A stretch of 64,000 bases of DNA from JAAYDS01 sp012729155 (lineage in GTDB: Bacteria; Chloroflexota; Anaerolineae; UBA1429). Positions 58,093-64,000 of this stretch are shown here, piece by piece (position 1 is the first letter of the stretch; each line of letters begins with the position of its first letter). The DNA lies in assembly GCA_036774405.1 (NCBI GenBank), contig DAIPBO010000016.1:10542-74541 (forward strand), in the 5' to 3' direction. The position numbers were made by a program, and so were the translations under genes. The notes beneath the pieces are model-generated. The model was not told the origin of the DNA. It saw only the letters and a program-made list of their open reading frames with translations, and did not search any database.

Positions 58093-59617
58093 GGCCGAGC
58101 TGCAGCGACGGCGGCGCGCCCTGGTGCGCGCCATGAGCGACATCGGCCTGTTCAGCCGCGCGGTGCTGCGGCGGCCGTTGCGGCGCTATCAGCTGGCGCC
58201 GGCGCGGGCCATCGTCGACAGCGTGCTGCGGCGCAAGGGCCTCACCCTGGCGGTGATGATGCCGCGCCAGGCCGGCAAGAACGAGACCGCCGCGCAGGTC
58301 GAGGCCTTTTTGCTCAACCTGCACCGGCGGCGCGGTGGCACCATCGTCAAGGCGGCCCCTACCCTCACGCCGCAGGCGCTCAACAGCCTGCTGCGCCTCG
58401 AGACGGTGTTGCAGGGCGCCGCCCTGCCCCCGCCGCGCCGCGAGCAGGGCCATATGCTGCGGGTGGGCCAGGCCCGCGCGGCGTTCTACTCGGCGGCCCC
58501 AGAGGCCAACGTGGTGGGCGCCACCGCCAGCATCCTGCTCGAGGGCGACGAGGCGCAGGATATCGACGAGGTCAAATGGGACAAGGACTTTAGGCCCATG
58601 GCCGCGTCGACCGCCGCCACCACCGTGCTGTGGGGCACCGCCTGGACGGCGCAGACCCTGCTGGCGCGCACCATGCGCGCGCTGAGGGCGCTCGAACGTC
58701 GCGACGGCCAACAGCGGGTGTTCACCGTGAGCTGGCAGCAGGTAGCCGCCGAGGTTCCTGAGTATAAACAGTATGTGGCAGGCGAGATCGCGCGGCTCGG
58801 CGCCGACCACCCGCTGATCAGGACGCAATATCTGCTGCAAGAGATCGCCAGCGACGGCGGCCTGTTGCCGCCCGAGGCGCAGGCGCTGATGCGCGGCAGC
58901 CATCCACCGCTGGCGGGCCCGCTGCCCGGCGAGGAGTACGCTCTGCTGGTAGATGTGGGCGGCGAGGCCGAGGAGCGCGGCGCCATCGACGACGCCCTGC
59001 GGCAGCAGCAGCCGCGGCGCGACAGCACGGCCATCACCATCGTGGCCGTCGAGCGGGGCGGGCCGCTGCCACGCTACCGTGTGGTGGCGCGCCACTGGTG
59101 GACGGGCCGCCCCCTGCTCGAGGTGCAGGGGGCCATCGCGCGGCTGGCCGAACAGTGGGGCGCGGCGCGCGTGGTGGTCGATGCCACCGGCCTGGGGGCG
59201 GGGCTGGCGGCCTATCTGCGGCAGGCGCTGGGCCCGCGCGTGACGCCCTTTGTGTTCAGCGCCACCGCCAAGTCAGAGTTGGGCTGGGCCTTTCGCGGGC
59301 TGTGCGCTTCGGGGCGCTTTAGCGACCACGCCGAGCTGCCCGCCGGCCACCCGGCCGCGGCGGCGCAGGCCCAGTTCTGGCGCGAGGTGGCCGCCGCCGA
59401 CTATACCGTGGCCGGCCCCGAGCGGCGCATGCGCTGGGGCGTGGCCGACCCCACCGTGCACGACGACCTGCTCATCTCGGCGGCGCTGTGCGCCCTGCTC
59501 GACCGCGAGCCGCGCCCTGCTGCGGGGCCAGGGCTGGTCGTCGAAGCCGACGACGTCGAAGCCGACGACGTGGCAGCCGACGACGTGCCGGGCGGCCCCA
59601 GCCGAGGTGGGCGATGA
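58073..59617 (+). CDS. Phage-type terminase large subunit
   Basis: A 514-residue protein. ATPase: Walker A-like MPRQAGKNE (R65-K69) and Walker B LLEGDEAQD (D159, E160). Nuclease of the RNase H fold: LLVDVGG (D294) with RRDSTAITIVAVE, VVVDATGLGAG (D370), and HDDLLISAALCALL (D464, D465). These are the two domains of terminases that cut and pump DNA into phage heads. The C-terminus ends in EADDVEADDVAADDV repeats. ATG at 58073 follows AGAGGTG. The stop overlaps the sigma-like gene (ATGA). No capsid or portal gene is present. Confidence 0.85.
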   Translation: MARLLTEAELQRRRRALVRAMSDIGLFSRAVLRRPLRRYQLAPARAIVDSVLRRKGLTLAVMMPRQAGKNETAAQVEAFLLNLHRRRGGTIVKAAPTLTPQALNSLLRLETVLQGAALPPPRREQGHMLRVGQARAAFYSAAPEANVVGATASILLEGDEAQDIDEVKWDKDFRPMAASTAATTVLWGTAWTAQTLLARTMRALRALERRDGQQRVFTVSWQQVAAEVPEYKQYVAGEIARLGADHPLIRTQYLLQEIASDGGLLPPEAQALMRGSHPPLAGPLPGEEYALLVDVGGEAEERGAIDDALRQQQPRRDSTAITIVAVERGGPLPRYRVVARHWWTGRPLLEVQGAIARLAEQWGAARVVVDATGLGAGLAAYLRQALGPRVTPFVFSATAKSELGWAFRGLCASGRFSDHAELPAGHPAAAAQAQFWREVAAADYTVAGPERRMRWGVADPTVHDDLLISAALCALLDREPRPAAGPGLVVEADDVEADDVAADDVPGGPSRGGR

Positions 59618-60396
59618 GCGCGCCCGAGGGCCGCTTGATGCGCCGCGCCGAGGCCCTGTGGCCCGATGCGCGTCTCTTGGCCGAGCGGCGCTGTCGTGAG
59701 GCGCTCTATCGCCTGCGCCGTGGCGAAGGCGGCTTTTACGACCACGACGACCTGCTGCAAGACCTGTTTCTCGAATTCTGCGCGCTGTTGCGGCGGCCCG
59801 AGTTCGCCAGGCTGCCCGACGAGGCGCTCACCTGGGCGCACGCGCCGCTGCGCACGGCCTGGAGCAGGGCGCTGTGGGGCGGCGGGCTGCGCATCTTGCG
59901 GCGAGCGCCGCAGCGCCTGTGGCGGCGCTTTGAGCAGCCCTGCCCGCCCGAGTGGCTCGACGGCGCCGCCTATGATGCCCAGCGCAACAACGCGGGCCGC
60001 GGCGAGCCCAGGCCGGCGCCAGGCGCCCTGGTGGGCGAAGATGGCGCCCGCGTGGCCGACAGTCTGGCGCAACTGGCCGCGCTCGAGGCGGCCCTGCGGC
60101 GGCTGCGACCGGCCCAGCGGCAGGCGCTCTATATGACGGCGCTGCAAGAGCTGCCCTCAGAGACAGTGGCCCGGCGGCTGGGCCTGCCCAGCGGCGCGGC
60201 GGTGCGCCAGCGGGTGCGCTCCGCGCGCAAAGCGTTGCGGCCCGCACGTGAAGCGTTGCGGCCCGCACGTCCCACGCTGCGGCCCGCACGTCCCACGCTG
60301 CGGCCCGCACGTCCCACGCTGCGGCCCGCACGTCCCACGCTGCGGCCCGCTCGGCATACGCCCTGCGAACCCCCTCAGGAGGAGCACGATGGTTGA
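59614..60396 (+). CDS. Sigma-70-like regulator with C-terminal LRPARPT repeats
   Basis: A 260-residue protein. Residues about 25-60 resemble sigma region 2 (FYDHDDLLQDLFLEFCALL). Residues 150-205 resemble region 4 (LEAALRRLRPAQRQALYMTA, SETVARRLGLPSGAAVRQRV). The tail (208-250) is a run of seven-residue units LRPARPT. It is probably an ECF-like sigma factor or phage late activator, translated with the terminase. The basic Pro-rich tail is unusual and could bind DNA or polymerase. Confidence 0.65.
   Translation: MSAPEGRLMRRAEALWPDARLLAERRCREALYRLRRGEGGFYDHDDLLQDLFLEFCALLRRPEFARLPDEALTWAHAPLRTAWSRALWGGGLRILRRAPQRLWRRFEQPCPPEWLDGAAYDAQRNNAGRGEPRPAPGALVGEDGARVADSLAQLAALEAALRRLRPAQRQALYMTALQELPSETVARRLGLPSGAAVRQRVRSARKALRPAREALRPARPTLRPARPTLRPARPTLRPARPTLRPARHTPCEPPQEEHDG
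60237..60362. repeat. Six 21-bp tandem repeats in the sigma-like gene
   Basis: GCGGCCCGCACGTCCCACGC-T units start at 60237, 60258, 60279, 60300, 60321 and 60342, exact 21-base period; the first two have different last codons. Each encodes LRPARPT. Confidence 0.85.
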
Positions 60397-60535
60397 ACTC
60401 TACCGACGCTGGCTGGCCCTGCTGGCCGCCCTGGCCCAAGAGAACGCCCTGCTGCTCGACCTGCTGCAGCGCGCCCCGGCCCGCGGTCTGCGCTGGGTCG
60501 AGCATCAGGTGGGCGCCCGTCGCACGGTGGTTTAG
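60389..60535 (+). CDS. 48-residue helical protein, last gene of the SOS operon
   Basis: The ATG at 60389 has an ideal AGGAGG site six bases away, and overlaps the sigma-like gene by eight bases. The product, starting MVELYRRWLALLAALAQENA, is a single amphipathic Leu-rich helix pair with a basic C-terminus (VEHQVGARRTVV). It resembles small phage structural or coiled-coil proteins but matches no family I can name. Confidence 0.55.
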   Translation: MVELYRRWLALLAALAQENALLLDLLQRAPARGLRWVEHQVGARRTVV

Positions 60536-60553
60536 CGGCGCCAGACAGCAACC

Positions 60554-60577
60554 GAGGGCGGCCTGACGGCCGCCCTC
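60554..60577. terminator. Hairpin ending the terminase operon
   Basis: GAGGGCGGCC and GGCCGCCCTC, a 10-bp perfect stem with a 4-base loop, 18 bases after the last stop of the operon and before the convergent lipoprotein gene. Confidence 0.55.
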
Positions 60578-60595
60578 TCACATCCGTTGTGGGTG

Positions 60596-61060
60596 CTACT
60601 TTTCGGGCGCCAGGTCTGGCATCAACACACGCAGTGTGTACATGTCAGACTCGGTGCCGTTGACGGTGACCTTGAGGTCGACCCACTGCTCAAACACCGG
60701 GTCGACGTTGCAGTTGGCCTTGATCATCGCCGCCACGGCGATGCGGTCGAACTTGACCACCATCTGCTGCTTCATGGGCGAGCAAGGGTTCATCGGGTCG
60801 ATGGGCACCCACTCGGTCTTGATGGCGTGGGCCATGACGCCATCGCCGCCACAGGGGCAGGACACCTCGACGGTTTCGATCTCTTCGGGGTCGAACGGAA
60901 ATGTCCAGTCTAGATAGGCGGTGATGACCGCCTTGCCCTTGGTCTTTTCCATCAGGTTGAGGCTGTCGGGGTCGATATCGACCTCCAGGCAGCCGGCCAG
61001 CGCCAATACGCTCAACAACACCGTCGCCAATAGCGCAACCCGGAGCCACCTGTTCTTCAT
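60596..61060 (-). CDS. Lipoprotein, unknown function
   Basis: A 154-residue protein with lipoprotein signal MKNRWLRVALLATVLLSVLALAGC. The mature part has CPCGGDG and two further Cys (NPCSPM, ANCNV), perhaps forming disulfides, and no family I recognise. The ATG at 61060 is chosen over one two codons upstream because the GGGGGG site is correctly spaced. It faces away from the condensation-domain gene. Confidence 0.65.
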   Translation of the reverse strand: MKNRWLRVALLATVLLSVLALAGCLEVDIDPDSLNLMEKTKGKAVITAYLDWTFPFDPEEIETVEVSCPCGGDGVMAHAIKTEWVPIDPMNPCSPMKQQMVVKFDRIAVAAMIKANCNVDPVFEQWVDLKVTVNGTESDMYTLRVLMPDLAPEK

Positions 61061-61365
61061 CTGCATCCCCCCCACCCTACATCGTGTATAAGGAACAGGG
61101 ACAGGCCATGGTCGGATGGCAGCCAGACAACAGCGGCGCCCCCCTTTCTATCATGCCCCCACGCTCGCTCCACCCGGCCTCGTCGTCAGAGCGCGCCATC
61201 GCGTGGTCAGCGCTGGCTCATCGCACTCGCGCGATCCGTGGTGGTGTTGGCCCCTGCATTACCAGAATAGCACATTTCAGTGGCGAGCACAATGGGTTTT
61301 CGGGAGTTGACACCGCCCAAACCGCGATATTCGTCACTGACACGTCGCACCGGCCGTGCTGGCGC

Positions 61366-61394
61366 TTGAGCAGCGCCGGCGCAGGGCCTATACT
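61366..61394 (+). promoter_or_regulatory. Promoter of the condensation-domain gene
   Basis: TTGAGC (61366-61371), a 17-base spacer and TATACT (61389-61394), 46 bases before the ATG. The remaining divergent intergenic region 61061-61365 is AT-richer, includes a lone TTGACA near 61315, and holds no gene I can support. Confidence 0.55.
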
Positions 61395-61440
61395 GGGCGG
61401 CAGTTGCGCCCAGGCGCCACCCTGCTACCAAGGAGCGAGC

Positions 61441-62799
61441 ATGGCCACCATCCCTCAACGCATGCGCGTATGCGCAGCCGATATGATCAACATCATGCTG
61501 CGCAACCTGCACGACGGGCTGATCCGCGCGGTGCTCACGCTAGACGGCTACACCGATGCCGAGCGGCTGCGCCGCGCCCTGCGCCTGTCGCTCGACGCCG
61601 TGCCCGTGGCCGGCTGCCGCCTGGTCGAGGGGCGCGGCCGCCCCTACTATCAGCGGCTCACTGCTGCCGAGCTCGACGCCGCCGCGCGCGAGGGCGGGCC
61701 CCTGCTGGAGGTGATCGAGGTGGCCAACCAGGCCGAGGCCGACGCCGCGTTGGCGCGCTTTGCGCTGGCGCCGTTCGACCCGCGCGAGGGGCCGCTGGTG
61801 CACTCGGCGCTGATCCGCGGCCAGCACGATGTCTTTTGCTTCAAGCCGCACCATCTGCTGGGCGATGGCCTGGGCACGCTCGACTATCTGCAACAGCTGG
61901 CGCAGATCTATGCGGCGCTTGAGCGCGACCCGACCTACCGGCCAGCGCCTAACGTCAGGGGGCAGCGCGGCATGTGGCAGGTGGCGCGGCGTCTGGGCTG
62001 GCGTGGGCTGCGCGAGGCGCTGCGGCGCCCGGTGATGCCGCCGCGCGAGGGCGGCTGGGCGCTGCCCCTTGAGCCTGGCGACGACGGCCCGCCGCTGCTG
62101 GTGGTGCGCGAGCTGCCGGCCGAGCAGCTGCAGCAAGTGCGCGCCTATGCGCGCGCGCAGCAGGCCACTGTCAACGACGTGCTGCTGGCGGCGTGGTATC
62201 GTGCCATCGCGCGGCTGGCGCCGCCGCCGCCCAACACACGCTTGAGCGTGGCCACGCACATGAGCCTGCGGCGCTACCTGCCTGGTGGGCGGGCCAACGC
62301 GGTGGCCAACCTCTCGCAGATGGTGCACACCTGCATTGGCACAGAGCTTGGCGCCACCCTTGCCGAGACGGTGGCTCGCGTCAAGGCCGAGATGGCGCGC
62401 ATCAAGGCCGAGCCACCCTCGCTGGGCATGACGCTGGCGCTCTCTCTGCCCGCCTGGCTGCAGCGCCGGCTGCTGGCGCGCCATCGCCCCACACCGCCGG
62501 CCAGCGCTCGCACGGGCGACGGCACCGCGCCACGGCCGATGGGCAGCGGCGCGCCGCTGTTCAACAACATCGGGCGGGTCGACCCAACGCCGCTGACGCT
62601 GGGCGCGCCGGTGGTCAATGCCTATCTGACCGCCTGCGTGCCGGGGCCAGGCATGCGCGGCCTGCAGGTGGTATTGACCACTTGCGGCCAGCACGTGAAC
62701 CTGGCTGTGGTGCTGCGAGATATCGCCGGCGATCGGCGCCTGCTCGCGCAGCTGCTGGATGCGTTTGAGCTCGAGCTGGCCGCAACGGCTGGCGTCTGA
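61441..62799 (+). CDS. Stand-alone condensation-domain acyltransferase-like enzyme
   Basis: A 452-residue protein of the NRPS condensation/CoA-acyltransferase superfamily. The catalytic HHxxxDG motif is HHLLGDG at 137-143. TVNDVLLAAWYRAIARL and NLSQMVHT match downstream conserved elements. No adenylation or carrier domain is fused or adjacent, so it is likely an acyl or peptidyl transferase using carrier- or CoA-bound donors, like PapA or WS/DGAT relatives. RBS AAGGAG. Confidence 0.82.
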   Translation: MATIPQRMRVCAADMINIMLRNLHDGLIRAVLTLDGYTDAERLRRALRLSLDAVPVAGCRLVEGRGRPYYQRLTAAELDAAAREGGPLLEVIEVANQAEADAALARFALAPFDPREGPLVHSALIRGQHDVFCFKPHHLLGDGLGTLDYLQQLAQIYAALERDPTYRPAPNVRGQRGMWQVARRLGWRGLREALRRPVMPPREGGWALPLEPGDDGPPLLVVRELPAEQLQQVRAYARAQQATVNDVLLAAWYRAIARLAPPPPNTRLSVATHMSLRRYLPGGRANAVANLSQMVHTCIGTELGATLAETVARVKAEMARIKAEPPSLGMTLALSLPAWLQRRLLARHRPTPPASARTGDGTAPRPMGSGAPLFNNIGRVDPTPLTLGAPVVNAYLTACVPGPGMRGLQVVLTTCGQHVNLAVVLRDIAGDRRLLAQLLDAFELELAATAGV

Positions 62800-62805
62800 G
62801 CAACA

Positions 62806-62852
62806 GCAGGGGCCTCAGCCATGGCGATACCGCGGCTGAGGCCCCTGCCCTT
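62806..62852. terminator. Bidirectional terminator between convergent genes
   Basis: A perfect 15-bp stem, GCAGGGGCCTCAGCC (62806) and GGCTGAGGCCCCTGC (62834-62848), 13-base loop, followed by CCTTTTA on the plus strand, between the condensation gene and the TSP3 gene. Confidence 0.8.
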
Positions 62853-64000
62853 TTACCTGGGCGTCACCCCTGGTGGCCAGGTCAGCTCCTCTCGCTCGAC
62901 AGCCCGACCGTGTCGATCTACGGGGTCGGGCTCTGGAAGGGAGACGGGCGCCAGCAGAGTCTCACAGGTCTCGACGTTGCGGCTGGGCACATAGTCGGGC
63001 CCTTTCTTGATGGTCACGTCGAGCACGCAGAACTCGGCAGGGGCCACGGTGGCGCGCTGCGAGAACTCGGCCAAACCGAGCCTGTTGGGGCTGGCCGTCT
63101 GCGTCACGGTCGAGCCGTCGGGCCACGTCCACACGCCCAGCACGGTGGCTTTGGCCACAGTGACGGCACCATCTGTCCGGATGGTCACCGCGGCGGTGTA
63201 GGTGTTTGCCTTTCTGCTGGGCTTGGTGCTGATGCTGATATCTTGCACCCACACGGCAGGCCCCACGGGCGCGCTGCAGGCGTCGCCCACGCCATCGCCG
63301 TCGCTATCGGCCTGGTCGGGGTTGGCGGTGTCGGGACAGTTGTCGACGCAGTCCATCACCCCGTCACCGTCGTTGTCGGCATCCTCCACACCACAGCCGC
63401 AGACGCCAGGGTCGGTCTTGAAGTAGTCGTTCGGGCAGCCGTCGTGGCAGTCATAGGTGCCGTCGCCGTCGCTGTCCACATCTGGCAGGCCACAGCCGCA
63501 GACGCCGGGCTCGTACTTGTCGGCGTCGTAGGGGCAGCCATCGCAGGCATCGCCGGCCAAGTCGCCATCGCTGTCGGCCTGATCGGGGTTGGACACCAGG
63601 ACGCAGTTATCGATACAGTCGGCCACACCGTCGTCATCGCTGTGCACGTCTCGCGTGCCGCAGCCGCACTGGCCGGGCTCGGTCTTGAGCGAATCGTAGG
63701 GGCAGCCATCGCAGACGTCGCCCGTGCCATCGCCGTCGGCATCGCCCTGACCGGTGTTCTCGTCGAGGGGGCAGTTGTCGCAGACATCGCCATAGCCGTC
63801 CCAGTCGGTGTCCGTCTGGTCAACGTTGGGCATGGTGCGGCAGTTGTCGCAGACGTCGCCAACGCCATCGCCGTCGCCATCGGCCTGGTCGGGGTTGCCC
63901 CAGAACGGACAGTTGTCGACATCATCAAAGATGCCATCGCCGTCGTCGTCGAGGCCTTCGGGCACGCCGCAGCCATTGCTGCCGGGCTCGATCTTGTTGG
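62853..64000 (-). CDS. Thrombospondin type-3 repeat protein, C-terminal part
   Basis: The frame is open to the right edge; the N-terminus is missing. About 265 residues are Ca2+-binding repeats of the DxDxDGxxDxxDNCP type (DGDGVGDVCDNC, DSDGDGTYDCHDGCP), some spaced by PGVCGCG segments, with some ten to twelve acidic loops. They are followed by a beta domain (WVQDISISTKPSRKANTY to FCVLDVTIKKG). Such proteins are secreted and held rigid by Ca2+; cysteines pair within repeats. Function is probably adhesive or scaffold; no sorting motif is seen at the C-terminus. Confidence 0.82.
   Translation of the reverse strand, partial: NKIEPGSNGCGVPEGLDDDGDGIFDDVDNCPFWGNPDQADGDGDGVGDVCDNCRTMPNVDQTDTDWDGYGDVCDNCPLDENTGQGDADGDGTGDVCDGCPYDSLKTEPGQCGCGTRDVHSDDDGVADCIDNCVLVSNPDQADSDGDLAGDACDGCPYDADKYEPGVCGCGLPDVDSDGDGTYDCHDGCPNDYFKTDPGVCGCGVEDADNDGDGVMDCVDNCPDTANPDQADSDGDGVGDACSAPVGPAVWVQDISISTKPSRKANTYTAAVTIRTDGAVTVAKATVLGVWTWPDGSTVTQTASPNRLGLAEFSQRATVAPAEFCVLDVTIKKGPDYVPSRNVETCETLLAPVSLPEPDPVDRHGRAVEREELTWPPGVTPR

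Noticed and set aside
60237..60362. 21-bp repeats, considered as iterons or CRISPR
   Set aside because: No spacers, in frame with the sigma-like protein and encoding LRPARPT; an iteron role cannot be supported.
57460..60535. Complete prophage or gene-transfer-agent cluster
   Set aside because: Only the terminase and associated genes are present; no capsid, portal, protease, tail, lysis or integrase gene is seen on either side.

Overview
The window is a GC-rich bacterial scaffold that reads like a member of the Chloroflexota (Caldilineae/Anaerolineae-type). This is inference. It rests on secreted and lipid-anchored proteins with Pro-Thr-Ala linkers, large GT39-type membrane glycosyltransferases with C-terminal beta domains, TACAAT/TATACT-like -10 boxes, no recognisable outer-membrane machinery, and a Gram-positive-style LexA box (CGAAC-N4-GTTCG). 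No rRNA, tRNA, integrase, transposase or CRISPR array was seen. There are three 100-N scaffold gaps. Two are bordered by exact 55-base duplications, so they are almost certainly unmerged contig ends rather than missing sequence.

Left part (1-13 kb): the end of a uroporphyrinogen-decarboxylase-like gene, an adenylate-forming CoA-ligase-like enzyme, an HNH endonuclease, a zinc-type alcohol dehydrogenase, small membrane and hypothetical proteins, an SOS-box-controlled winged-helix protein with a DnaA domain-I-like C-terminus (5353-6393), a flavodoxin, an ICMT-like methyltransferase, a GH3 glycosidase, and a PadR regulator upstream of a two-gene heterodimeric ABC exporter.

Middle part (14-39 kb): a tightly packed four-gene operon of two tandem secreted HEWxH proteins, a HEAT-repeat protein and a membrane-anchored protein; an enolase-superfamily sugar-acid dehydratase; a GH105-type hydrolase; GT39; a sugar-isomerase/cupin/Gfo-Idh-MocA/nitrilase gene row; two MFS transporters; an anion permease; a K+/H+ antiporter; and a secreted beta-propeller + C39-like peptidase + Fn3 protein whose promoter is bracketed by a perfect 9-bp inverted repeat.

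Right part (39-64 kb): a VWA protein; the phosphate operon pstSCAB, with a long palindrome after pstS and unusual extracytoplasmic insertions in PstC and PstA; a secreted GH3 (NagZ-like); a GNAT enzyme; a 1,011-residue GT39; an M1-like peptidase; a CAP-domain protein; a Ca2+-type P-ATPase with a one-base frameshift; a LexA-box operon coding for a zinc-binding protein, a phage-type terminase large subunit, a sigma-like protein and a 48-residue protein; a lipoprotein; a stand-alone condensation-domain enzyme; and the C-terminal part of a thrombospondin type-3 repeat protein.

The most unusual content is the pair of matching SOS promoters, 52 kb apart. Both carry the same CGAACAAATGTTCG box and the same GGCTCCCCATTG block. 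One drives a replication-initiator-like gene and the other a terminase/sigma operon, with no capsid, portal, tail or integrase gene nearby. They may be parts of one DNA-damage-induced, phage-derived system.
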